This document shows, in pieces, positions 56,249 to 64,000 of a stretch of 64,000 nt of DNA (its first letter is position 1; the number at the start of each line of letters is the position of its first letter). Location of the stretch: assembly GCF_032878955.1 (NCBI RefSeq), contig NZ_CP043839.1, positions 3,472,001-3,536,000 of the forward strand. Reading direction: 5' to 3'. The DNA comes from Butyricimonas paravirosa (lineage in GTDB: Bacteria > Bacteroidota > Bacteroidia > Bacteroidales > Marinifilaceae). A model generated the notes under the pieces. That model saw nothing but the letters and a program-made list of their open reading frames with translations, was not told the DNA's origin and made no database searches. The position numbers and the translations under genes were made by a program.

Positions 56249-56293
56249 AGAGAGAGGAGTTTGGTTTTGTGCCGGACTCCTCTCTTCTGTTTT
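56249..56293 (+). terminator. Terminator of B12 module 1
   Basis: AGAGAGGAGT (56251-56260) and ACTCCTCTCT (56276-56285) form a perfect 10-bp stem, followed by TCTGTTTTAT. It ends the leader 1 transcript before leader 2. Confidence 0.8.
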
Positions 56294-56427
56294 ATCCTGA
56301 AGCGAACTTTTCTGCGTGTATATGGCTAGTAAGTGATGTAAAATCAATGTATTATTATTTGTGAATAATTGAATTTTTCGTTTCAAAATCCAAATAGTAT
56401 TTGTTTTTTATATATTTTCGTAACGAT

Positions 56428-56634
56428 TTTGGTGTCACATCCTGTTTCAGGCGTGTGGTGAAAAGGGAATCAGGTGCGAATCCTGAACAGACCCGCTGCT
56501 GTAAGCTCCACTAAATTCCGAGAACAAGACTCACATCCACTGTTTCGACACGAAATGGGAAGGGCGTTCAAGGACGGGGTAAGTCAGAAGACCTGCCAGT
56601 GTCATGTATCTAAAGCTTTCTGGGATTGGAGCTT
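56428..56634 (+). ncRNA. Cobalamin riboswitch, plus-strand leader 2
   Basis: Nearly identical to leader 1, with B12 box at 56582-56597. The L5 segment reads AAATTCC (AAAGTCC in leaders 1 and 3), and the loop of the final hairpin GGGATT (GGGACT in the others), so pairing between the two loops is kept with one wobble. It precedes the second Ig/PKD-like gene by 180 nt. Confidence 0.96.
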
Positions 56635-56814
56635 GGGTGCCATATTGTATTTTATCCGACTATTGTTGTAATGGACGAGTGTTGCTATGAGTTAGCAAGC
56701 TGGGAGGGGTGTATGTGTGCAATTTCTCGTTGTTGGAAGTGTTTTTCTTGGAGAAAATGGTCGTTTGGTAAACGGTCGTTGAACTCGATAATTATAAATT
56801 AAACGGATGATGTT

Positions 56815-58497
56815 ATGAGAAAGGATGTTCTATTGAAATTAGTATTACTGGTGATGCTTTTTATCGGTATGTTCACGGCCTGTGACGACGATGAGAAGGT
56901 CAAAGTTGGTAATCCCGATGTCGCTTTCAACACGGAAACGGGGGAGTACAGGGTAAAGGTCGGGAAAGAGGTGTTGTTGCAGGCAACGGTGTCGGATGCC
57001 ATGAATCCCCTGTGTTCTTGGAAATTGAACGGGAAAATAGTTTCTACGGATACCACCTATCTGTTCCGGGGGGAGCAGGTGGGTGATTATTTCGTGAATT
57101 TTAAGATTGATGCGGAGAACGGTTCGATTGAAAAACAGGTAAAGGTGTCGGTTCTCGATAAATTACCTCCTGAGGTGACCTTGGATGATGCTGCCGTGGT
57201 GATGTCCGGTCGAGATCGGAGTTTTGGGGCCGAAGTGTCGAATCCCGAGGGAGCTACTTATATGTGGGTATTGAATGGTGAGATTGTCTGTCAAGATAGT
57301 CTTTTCGTTTTCAACCGGGAGGATGTACGGATGTATGATCTTTCTCTCGTGGTTAAGAACGAGGATGGCGCGACGGCTAAATCTATGACCGTGACGGTTG
57401 TACCGCTGGCTCCTCCGAAGTTGATTTTTAATGATGGACGCTATCGTACGGTTTCTGACAATCGGATTACGAATTTCAGTGTACCTTTGGGACGGGAGCT
57501 TGTACTCTCTCCTTATCCTATTGACATCACGGAAAAAGCCGTGTATGAATGGCAAGTGGATGGGGTAAAGCAAAGCGAGACGACCTCTTACTTCAAATTT
57601 GCTCCCACCGCGCAAGGACGTTACTATATCACCGTGACCGCAACCGAAGGTGGACAGACTGCCTCCACGGAGACTTACGTGGAATGTGTTGATCCGGAGG
57701 GTACTCACCGTAATTGGCCGACGGACGGTAGTTCTGCCCGTTTCACGGAAGTCTTTGAGTACATTCCGGCTCCGGGACAATTCGTGAACTTTCCGGTCGG
57801 GTCCACGGAAGCCGATGCTTTGGCAAAAGGAAAAACTATTCTTGATCCCTCTACCCCTTATCTCTCGTTGGGAGCTTATGGCGGGTATGTGGTTATTGGT
57901 TTTGACCATAGCGTGGAGAACGTGCCGGGTGAATACGATCTGATTTTGGAGGGGAACGCTTTTGCCGGAAGTTCTGAGCCGGGTATCGTTTGGGTGATGC
58001 AGGACGAGAATGGAAATGGTTTACCCGATGACACTTGGTACGAGCTGAAAGGAAGTGCCTCTGCGGAAGAGATGTCACGAAAATACGTGATCACTTATTA
58101 TCGTCCCACGCAAGAGAGAGGGAACTCTATTTGGTCCGATAATTACGGGAATGCCGGTAGCGTGGATGTTAACGGTTATCACGGGCAGACGTTCTTTTTC
58201 CCCATGTTCATCGAGGAAGATTTTATGCATTTCGGAACCCGCTTGGCCTCTAAGGTGGAAATACGGGGTGGATTGTGGTACAACGGAGAATACGATTGGG
58301 GATATGTTGATAATTATGGAACGGATAAAAGTTGTTTCAAAATTGATAACGCAATCCAAGTCGATGGCACTCCGGCCAATCTGAAATATATTGATTTCGT
58401 GATGATCCAGACCAGTGTTAACCAGAAGGCGGGCGTGTTGGGAGAGTCCTCCACGGAGTTCCTTGACGGGTATGATTATCATTTGAAGAATAAATAA
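56815..58497 (+). CDS. B12-regulated surface lipoprotein with Ig/PKD-like domains, module 2
   Basis: 560 residues, paralogue of the protein at 50033. Signal ends GMFTAC then DDDEKVK. Ig/PKD-like domains (LCSWKLNGKIV, TYMWVLNGEIV, VYEWQVDGVKQ), then the C-terminal domain: FEYIPAPGQFVNFPVG, LSLGAYGGYVVIGFDHSVEN, LEGNAFAGSSEPGIVWVMQ, QDENGNGLPDDTWYELKG and NAIQVDGTPANLKYIDFVM. The calcium-loop-like motif and the GTPAxLKYIDFV ending are kept in both copies, which marks them as functionally important. The two differ most in the Ig/PKD-like domains. Confidence 0.8.
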   Translation: MRKDVLLKLVLLVMLFIGMFTACDDDEKVKVGNPDVAFNTETGEYRVKVGKEVLLQATVSDAMNPLCSWKLNGKIVSTDTTYLFRGEQVGDYFVNFKIDAENGSIEKQVKVSVLDKLPPEVTLDDAAVVMSGRDRSFGAEVSNPEGATYMWVLNGEIVCQDSLFVFNREDVRMYDLSLVVKNEDGATAKSMTVTVVPLAPPKLIFNDGRYRTVSDNRITNFSVPLGRELVLSPYPIDITEKAVYEWQVDGVKQSETTSYFKFAPTAQGRYYITVTATEGGQTASTETYVECVDPEGTHRNWPTDGSSARFTEVFEYIPAPGQFVNFPVGSTEADALAKGKTILDPSTPYLSLGAYGGYVVIGFDHSVENVPGEYDLILEGNAFAGSSEPGIVWVMQDENGNGLPDDTWYELKGSASAEEMSRKYVITYYRPTQERGNSIWSDNYGNAGSVDVNGYHGQTFFFPMFIEEDFMHFGTRLASKVEIRGGLWYNGEYDWGYVDNYGTDKSCFKIDNAIQVDGTPANLKYIDFVMIQTSVNQKAGVLGESSTEFLDGYDYHLKNK

Positions 58498-58514
58498 TTT
58501 AAGGAGAAAACGAA

Positions 58515-60602
58515 ATGAAGAAACAAAATATATTGACCATCTATGCCCTCCTTTTAGCCTGCTTTTTAGGAGTGTGGGGCTGTGACGATGATAATGATCC
58601 GTTTACGGGTACGGACAACTACGTGGTATCTTTTCGGTTGACACAGAACGGGGAGGTTTTGAAAGCCGCTTTGACGGGTGATAGTATTATCCTGCAAGCT
58701 CCCGTGGGTGTTTCCCTTGCCGGGGCCTCGGCAGAAGTGATATTGAGCGAGAATGCTCGCATCATGCCTTCCCCTGACTCCATTGCCAACTGGAACGAGG
58801 AGGCACTTTTTGAAGTGACTTCGGCAAGTGGAGTAGGGAGAGTGTACCATTATTTTGTAGTCCGGGAAAGTGTTCCCGTGGAGGGCAGCGTGACCTTGGC
58901 GACACAGGAGGAAGTTGATGCTTTTGGGGAGAGTGGGGTTACCGAGGTAGGTGGTAATCTGATTATCGGACGTTCCGGTTCCGAGGAGGTGATTACTTCC
59001 CTTTTGCCGTTGAATAAATTGGTGCGTGTGGGGCATGACTTGAAAATCACCGAGGCTTACACGGGAATAGATTTGATGGGGTTGGAGAACTTGGAGGAGG
59101 TTGGTTCTTTGTTGATTACCGCCAAGGGGAATATTGACCAAATTTATCTGCCCGCCTTGAAGAAAGTCGGTCTGGATTTGACCGTGCAGAACAATCTGGC
59201 ACAGGAATTTGTTTGTCCCTTGTTGGAAGAAGTGGGGCGTAACTTCACGTTGGCGGGTACGGTCAGGAAATTGGATGTCGGTTCCTTGAAAACGGTGGAT
59301 GGTGATATGGCTATTTCCGGTTTCGCGATGGATAGAGTGAGTTTTCCGCGTATTACCCGTGTGGGAGGAACTCTTACCGTGGGGCTTGCTGATTCGTACA
59401 CGGTTGATTTTCCGGCTCTCGAAAAGTGTAATGCACTTAACGTGAAACCGACGACCGGGAGCGCCGTGTTCTCCGTGATGAATGCCTTGAATATGCCATT
59501 GTTGAAAGAGATTCCCGGAGCCTTGAGTATTGGTAGCTGCAAATTGGTAGAGACGAATTTTCCGGTTTTGGAATCCGTGGGAAGTCTTGCTCTTGACGGA
59601 TCGGATATACGGGTTATTCGTTTTCCGGCACTGAAAACTATCGTAGGTAATTGTACCTTGAATGAATTACAATACGTTAATAACTTGGACGGATTCGAGG
59701 TGTTGGCTACGGTGGGTGGTTCTTTTACCATAACTAATTTGGCCACATTGAAAAACGTGAGGCTCCCAGCTACTTTAGGAGAGTTTTCTGAATTGAAATT
59801 GACTGATTTAGAAGGATTGGAGACGTTGGATATCTCTGCCGTCAAGGTACAAACATTGACTCTCGAAGGTTCTACATTGACGAAAGTGTCGCTTGTTGGG
59901 GGAGAGGTCTTCCCCGGAATTTTGAAACTTGTCTGTTCTTCCACTAAGGTGGAGACTCGTTTCCCTCCCGTGTCCGGGATTAAGGAAGTGAGTGGAATCG
60001 ACTTGTCGGGAGCGAAAACTCTCGCAGAATGTGAGATTACAAGTATCCGCAAGGTGAATGGTGATTTTACCACGGGAACGAGTATGGCTTATTTAAACAG
60101 TTGTAAGAAATTTGTCTTGGCGGATTTGGAAGAGGTGACCGGGAATTTCACGCTGTCAAAGATGCCTGCGGTGGAGGAAGTGAATATACCGAAATTGCAG
60201 AAAGTTGGGGGTAACGTGGAGATTTTTCCTTTTTCTACCACTTGCACGGTCTTGGATGTTCCCGCTTTGGAAAGCGTGGGTGGAAAGATGACCATTTATT
60301 CTTGGGCGAGTTATGTTCCTTTTACCGAACTTTCCTTTGGGTCGATCAAGAGTATCGGGAGTACCTTGACGATCATGGTTACCCCTCCTCTACCCATGTA
60401 CGCTAATAATGACATCACGAATATGGATGGTTTTGCCACTCTGGAAAGCGTGAAGGAGGTGACGATTAATTTCCAATCGGCTTTGACTTCGTATGCCGGG
60501 TTTAAGAAAGCGATCGACACGATCGAGAAGTTTACCACGAGGAGTAATGGTTACACGGTGACTTTGGATGACTTGAAAGCGGGTAAATGGACAAAAGAAT
60601 AG
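58515..60602 (+). CDS. B12-regulated lipoprotein with receptor-L/leucine-rich-like repeats, module 2 first copy
   Basis: 695 residues. Signal ends FLGVWGC then DDDNDPF; the DPF pair also occurs in the first repeat protein of module 1. N-terminal beta domain (NYVVSFRL, SENARIMPSPDSIANWNE), solenoid (LKKVGLDLTVQNN, LEEVGRNFTLAG, ITRVGGTLTVG, LQKVGGNVEI, LESVGGKMTI) and cap (SYAGFKKAIDTI, NGYTVTLDDL). It starts 17 nt after the Ig/PKD-like gene, the same arrangement as in module 1, supporting duplication of the whole unit. Confidence 0.82.
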   Translation: MKKQNILTIYALLLACFLGVWGCDDDNDPFTGTDNYVVSFRLTQNGEVLKAALTGDSIILQAPVGVSLAGASAEVILSENARIMPSPDSIANWNEEALFEVTSASGVGRVYHYFVVRESVPVEGSVTLATQEEVDAFGESGVTEVGGNLIIGRSGSEEVITSLLPLNKLVRVGHDLKITEAYTGIDLMGLENLEEVGSLLITAKGNIDQIYLPALKKVGLDLTVQNNLAQEFVCPLLEEVGRNFTLAGTVRKLDVGSLKTVDGDMAISGFAMDRVSFPRITRVGGTLTVGLADSYTVDFPALEKCNALNVKPTTGSAVFSVMNALNMPLLKEIPGALSIGSCKLVETNFPVLESVGSLALDGSDIRVIRFPALKTIVGNCTLNELQYVNNLDGFEVLATVGGSFTITNLATLKNVRLPATLGEFSELKLTDLEGLETLDISAVKVQTLTLEGSTLTKVSLVGGEVFPGILKLVCSSTKVETRFPPVSGIKEVSGIDLSGAKTLAECEITSIRKVNGDFTTGTSMAYLNSCKKFVLADLEEVTGNFTLSKMPAVEEVNIPKLQKVGGNVEIFPFSTTCTVLDVPALESVGGKMTIYSWASYVPFTELSFGSIKSIGSTLTIMVTPPLPMYANNDITNMDGFATLESVKEVTINFQSALTSYAGFKKAIDTIEKFTTRSNGYTVTLDDLKAGKWTKE

Positions 60603-60624
60603 TTACACTTGAAAAATATAGAAT

Positions 60625-62604
60625 ATGCGATTGATAAATATAAAAGCGGCCCTTTTTCTTCTCTGCGGGTTGGTGTTTGCGGTGGGCTGTGACGATGATG
60701 ACAGCGACTTCAAGGGGAGAGACAATTACATCACTTCATTCTGCTTGGTTAAGGGGGAGACAACCTTGACGGCTTCCATCCTCGATGATTCTTTGAAGAT
60801 TGTTGTGCCGGAGGATTTTTCGTTCGACGGTATGCGACCGGAGTTCAGCGTGAGCGAGAACGCCACGATCTCTCCCGATCCCTCGACGATCACGGATTGG
60901 GACGGGGAACACCGTTTCATGGTGACCTCCTATGCGGGGAAACATGACCGGGAATACGTTTATTCGGTAGAAAAATCTGCTGTTGTCCGGGTGGGTAATG
61001 TTACTTTACTCACGCAGGCGGACGTGGATGCCTTCGGGGAGGCTATGATTAGCGAGATTGATGGTAATTTGACGATCGGTCAGACCGATGGGGAAGATGT
61101 TATCGAGACGTTGGAACCCCTGAATCATTTGCGGAAAATCAAGCACAATCTTACGATTAACCCGACGTACGAGAGCGAGGAGATCATCGGCTTGGAGAAT
61201 CTTGAGGAGGTGAGCGCTATCGTCGTGGATGCGAATACCCCGTTGAAAAAACTTTGCTTGCCAAAGTTGAAACGGATATATTTGGATTTCAAATTTTCCG
61301 GAATCGGTCAGTTGGAGGAGATTGATTTCCCGGAATTGGAATCTATTGAAGGGGGAATGGACGTGTCTTCCATGTTCGCATTGATCTCCGTGAAACTGCC
61401 TAAATTGCAGAGTGTATCTTCTTTAACGATCAATTATTGCACGTCCTTGGAAAGTATCTCTGTCCCGGTTTTGGAAGAGGTTACGACATTGACGGTCTCG
61501 AACAACAACGTCCTGCAGGCGATTGATTTCACCTCCTTGCAGACCGTGACCGGGAGATTTACCTTGTCCAAAGGTGTGTTTGAAAATTTAGAAGGGTTTA
61601 AATCTCTGGCAACTATCGGTTCAACTCTTGAAATACAAGATCTGAGTGACCTGACGAGCCTCGACGGGTTGGAAGCTTTAACTACCGTGGGCGAGAGTGC
61701 TAACTTCCGCAGCATGAGTTCTCTTGCGGATTTATCTGCTCTTGGTTCGCTTACGAAGGTTTCCAGCCTTTATTTCTCGGAAATCCTTGCCGAGGATTAC
61801 TCTTTCTTGGAGCATTCCCTATCTGTCGGTTCGCTCTCTTTTAGCCAATCAAATGTTGCGGAATTGGACATCCGGGAGATTGACGGCTTGACTTATCTTG
61901 AGGTTCGTAATAACAATGTGCCTCTCACCTTGATCGGTGACGAAGCTATCTCCATGCAACGTTTATCTCTTTATGCCCCGAATATTGTTATCAAGGGCAT
62001 CAAGGAAGTCACGACGACAGATTTCTTTGAATTCTGGATATCCGGTAGTCGTACGGAGGCAGTTCAGTTGAATGTGGAAAAAGTGACCGGGAAATTCAGC
62101 CTCACGGTTGTGGCTGCCGTGGATGATTTGGATTTACCCAATTTGAAAGAAGTTGACGGGGAGTTCGGTTTTTACATTCAAGGACGCTCCCGGGTAAATC
62201 TACCGAAACTGACAAAAATCGGTTCGTTAAGTGCTGGACATTGCTGTAACATGGAGTTGCTGTCACTGCCTGCGCTGGAAACGGTGAAAGGTGATTTCAA
62301 TATTAGGGCGAATGACTCTTATGGTGGTCATTTGGATGGTATCTATGCGCCGGCATTGAGGTCTATCGGGGGAAAGTTGACGTTGAACGCATGGACGACG
62401 AGAACAGCCTCTTTGGAATACGTCAATTTTCCGGTACTCGTGTCGGCGTCTGCTGTGGAGATTAAGACGAATGTGGGGTTATTCGACTTCTCCGGCTTGA
62501 AAAGCGTGATCCCGGTACTGACTTCCGACAAGTGGATCGTGTCGGGTAACGGGTATAATCCCCAGTATCAAGATATGGTTAATGGAAACTGGAAAAAGGA
62601 ATAG
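60625..62604 (+). CDS. B12-regulated lipoprotein with receptor-L/leucine-rich-like repeats, module 2 second copy
   Basis: 659 residues. Signal ends GLVFAVGC then DDDDSDF. N-terminal beta domain (YITSFCLVKG, SENATISPDPSTITDWDG) is closest to that of the second copy in module 1. Solenoid units: LKRIYLDFKFSG, LESIEGGMDVSS, LEEVTTLTVSNN, LATIGSTLEIQD, LKEVDGEFGFY; cap DFSGLKSVIPVL, GYNPQYQDM. Twenty-two nt after the previous gene, and followed by a strong hairpin. Ligand unknown. Confidence 0.82.
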   Translation: MRLINIKAALFLLCGLVFAVGCDDDDSDFKGRDNYITSFCLVKGETTLTASILDDSLKIVVPEDFSFDGMRPEFSVSENATISPDPSTITDWDGEHRFMVTSYAGKHDREYVYSVEKSAVVRVGNVTLLTQADVDAFGEAMISEIDGNLTIGQTDGEDVIETLEPLNHLRKIKHNLTINPTYESEEIIGLENLEEVSAIVVDANTPLKKLCLPKLKRIYLDFKFSGIGQLEEIDFPELESIEGGMDVSSMFALISVKLPKLQSVSSLTINYCTSLESISVPVLEEVTTLTVSNNNVLQAIDFTSLQTVTGRFTLSKGVFENLEGFKSLATIGSTLEIQDLSDLTSLDGLEALTTVGESANFRSMSSLADLSALGSLTKVSSLYFSEILAEDYSFLEHSLSVGSLSFSQSNVAELDIREIDGLTYLEVRNNNVPLTLIGDEAISMQRLSLYAPNIVIKGIKEVTTTDFFEFWISGSRTEAVQLNVEKVTGKFSLTVVAAVDDLDLPNLKEVDGEFGFYIQGRSRVNLPKLTKIGSLSAGHCCNMELLSLPALETVKGDFNIRANDSYGGHLDGIYAPALRSIGGKLTLNAWTTRTASLEYVNFPVLVSASAVEIKTNVGLFDFSGLKSVIPVLTSDKWIVSGNGYNPQYQDMVNGNWKKE

Positions 62605-62630
62605 TTTATTTCTGTGAGATGGTAAACGTA

Positions 62631-62669
62631 CTGGGTCTGCAAATCAAAATATGTGCTTTGCAGACCTAG
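62631..62669 (+). terminator. Terminator of B12 module 2
   Basis: CTGGGTCTGCAAA (62631-62643) and TTTGCAGACCTAG (62657-62669) form a 13-bp stem with one G-U pair, 26 nt after the last repeat-protein stop, followed by a T-rich TTGTATGTTTAT. Confidence 0.8.
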
Positions 62670-62777
62670 TTGTATGTTTATGTGTTAGATTATCAGTATT
62701 TTGTTTTGTGAAATAAAGAGTGAAAAATAGTGTCATAAACTTCTACTGTCTTTATATTTTATATATTTTTGCAACGA

Positions 62778-62990
62778 TTTTGGTGTCACACCTCGTTTCG
62801 GGCGTGTGGTGAAAAGGGAATCAGGTGCAAATCCTGAACAGACCCGCTGCTGTAAGCTCCGCCAAAGTCCGTGAACAAGACTCACATCCACTGTTTCGAC
62901 ACGAAATGGGAAGGGCGTTCAAGGACGGAGCAAGTCAGAAGACCTGCCAAGATCATGAGTTCGTAACTCTCTGGGACTAGAGTTCGCGAG
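62778..62990 (+). ncRNA. Cobalamin riboswitch, plus-strand leader 3 (btuB leader)
   Basis: Same core as leader 1, B12 box at 62933-62948. The closing hairpin has changed both strands: AACTC/GAGTT around CTGGGACTA, where leaders 1 and 2 have AAGCT/AGCTT. This is compensatory change in the P13 stem. The btuB start codon is 114 nt downstream. Confidence 0.96.
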
Positions 62991-63104
62991 GTGCAAGAAA
63001 AATAAATCTTTCTTGGATTAATGATTTGGTCCAAGGTGATTGCAAATGAAGGCGATCGCCGGAAATGGAATGATCGGATTTGTTATCGTTTAATGGCAGA
63101 GTAA

Positions 63105-64000
63105 ATGAAATTAATCGTTTTTGGTGTAATTTTATGGTGTTCCTTGTTTGGGAATTATTTGTGGGCACAAAAAGTGGACACGACAAAGGTGTACAATATT
63201 GATGAGGTTGTTGTTGCCGCCAAGCGGGTTCAGAAGGAGGTGATTCCGGTTCAAACGATGGAAGGTCCGGTGTTGCAAAGGTTGACAGTACATTCCGTTG
63301 CGGATGCTTTGCGTTATTTTTCGGGGGTGCAGATCAAGGATTACGGGGGAATCGGGGGCTTGAAGACCGTGAATATCCGGGCGATGGGGACCCAACACGT
63401 GGGGGTGTTTTATGATGGTATCGAGTTGGGAAACGCACAGAACGGGACCGTGGATCTGGGACGTTTTTCACTGGATAACATGGAGGCGATCTCTTTGTAT
63501 AACGGGCAGCGGAGTGCCATATTCCAGTCTGCCAAAGATTTTGGCTCGGCCGGGTCTATTTATATGACAAGCCGTACACCTAGATTTACAGACGGGAAGA
63601 AATATAACGCGAAGGTTACTTTTAAAACGGGATCTTTCGGGGTGGCGAATCCATCGGTGTTGTTTGAACATCGGTTGGGGGAACACGTGAGCGGGGCTTT
63701 TAGTTCGGAGTATATGTACACGACAGGAAAGTATAAGTTTAGCTACAAAAAAAAGAATGGTTACGATACGACTGAGGTTCGTAAGAACGGGGATGTTCGT
63801 GCTTTGCGGGCAGAGTATGGTGTGTTTGGCCGGATGAATGACGGGGAGTGGAAGGCTAAGGCATATTTTTATGATTCCGAAAGAGGTTATCCCGGCGCAT
63901 CGGTACGGGAAGAGCCGGGAAAGTTCAAGCATCAGGATCGTCAATGGGATTCTAATTTTTTCCTTCAAGGTTCTTTTTTGAGGCATTTTAGTGGTTATAG
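63105..64000 (+). CDS. btuB: BtuB-like TonB-dependent outer-membrane receptor, N-terminal part (cut by window edge)
   Basis: Open from the ATG at 63105 to the window edge, about 298 residues. Signal peptide MKLIVFGVILWCSLFGNYLW ending at AQ, TonB-box-like YNIDEVVVAAKR (about 31-42), plug domain (VADALRYFSGVQIKDYGGIG, NIRAMGTQHVGVFYDGIELG, LDNMEAISLYNGQRSAIFQS), then the first barrel strands. There is no STN or CarboxypepD_reg domain, so it is a classic receptor and not a SusC. Under a cobalamin riboswitch it is expected to import B12 or other corrinoids across the outer membrane. Confidence 0.92.
   Translation, partial: MKLIVFGVILWCSLFGNYLWAQKVDTTKVYNIDEVVVAAKRVQKEVIPVQTMEGPVLQRLTVHSVADALRYFSGVQIKDYGGIGGLKTVNIRAMGTQHVGVFYDGIELGNAQNGTVDLGRFSLDNMEAISLYNGQRSAIFQSAKDFGSAGSIYMTSRTPRFTDGKKYNAKVTFKTGSFGVANPSVLFEHRLGEHVSGAFSSEYMYTTGKYKFSYKKKNGYDTTEVRKNGDVRALRAEYGVFGRMNDGEWKAKAYFYDSERGYPGASVREEPGKFKHQDRQWDSNFFLQGSFLRHFSGY

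Noticed and set aside
59144..60073. 309-codon open frame on the minus strand opposite a repeat lipoprotein gene
   Set aside because: It is a mirror of the strongly coding plus frame in repetitive sequence; no signal peptide, motif or promoter, and the plus-strand gene is clearly real.
51771..62604. Possible CRISPR or tandem DNA repeats in the B12 region
   Set aside because: The periodicity is at the protein level (about 20-24 residues) with degenerate DNA; there are no identical direct repeats with equal spacers and no cas genes.

Overview
This 64 kb window looks like chromosome from a Bacteroidales gut anaerobe, most probably of the Butyricimonas/Odoribacter kind (inferred from gene content only). 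The signs are two ECF sigma/FecR/SusC/SusD loci, many Bacteroidetes-type lipoproteins with acidic residues after the lipobox Cys, Bacteroidetes promoters (TTTG-N18..20-TAnnTTTG), few Shine-Dalgarno sites, and single-copy housekeeping genes of Bacteroidales type (gdhA, dprA, aroB, aroA).

1-7.5 kb is housekeeping: a cut-off MATE efflux gene, gdhA and dprA on the minus strand, then aroB-aroA and an AspT/YidE-type transporter on the plus strand. 7.5-31.5 kb holds two paralogous nutrient-acquisition loci with the same gene order: ECF sigma, FecR anti-sigma, SusC/RagA with an STN signalling domain, SusD/RagB, FAS1 lipoprotein, small lipoprotein, thioredoxin-TPR protein, (M16 peptidase in the first copy only), and a DUF3298/RsiV-like lipoprotein. 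RagAB-type transporters import peptides, so with the protease and thioredoxin the likely substrate is peptide or protein (inference). 31.5-35.3 kb has a von Willebrand A/YfbK-type protein opposite a third sigma factor, which overlaps a membrane protein carrying CarboxypepD_reg, TonB-box-like and TonB-C-like parts. 35.3-37.2 kb is a two-gene ABC-type ATPase plus DUF4435 (TOPRIM-like) unit, the same domain pairing as the PARIS anti-phage system. 37.3-40.4 kb encodes a DUF486 membrane protein and a TrkH/TrkA potassium uptake pair. 40.5-43.7 kb is a tandem duplication of an AAA-ATPase/PD-(D/E)XK gene.

43.8-64 kb is mostly devoted to vitamin B12. A minus-strand cobalamin riboswitch precedes btuF-btuC-btuD. 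Upstream is a cobO/btuR adenosyltransferase gene broken by a 7-nt deletion in its P-loop. After two divergent DUF6266-like genes come three nearly identical plus-strand cobalamin riboswitches. The first two each head a module of one Ig/PKD-like surface lipoprotein plus two long lipoproteins made of receptor-L/leucine-rich-like repeats. The third heads a BtuB-like TonB-dependent receptor that runs off the window.

The most interesting system is this last one: six large lipoproteins with surface-export-like acidic N-termini, in two duplicated riboswitch-terminator units next to BtuB. Bacteroides BtuB loci use the beta-propeller BtuG to capture B12; no propeller gene is visible here, and the repeat lipoproteins sit where it would be expected. 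They are good candidates for a different, undescribed corrinoid-capture apparatus (inference).
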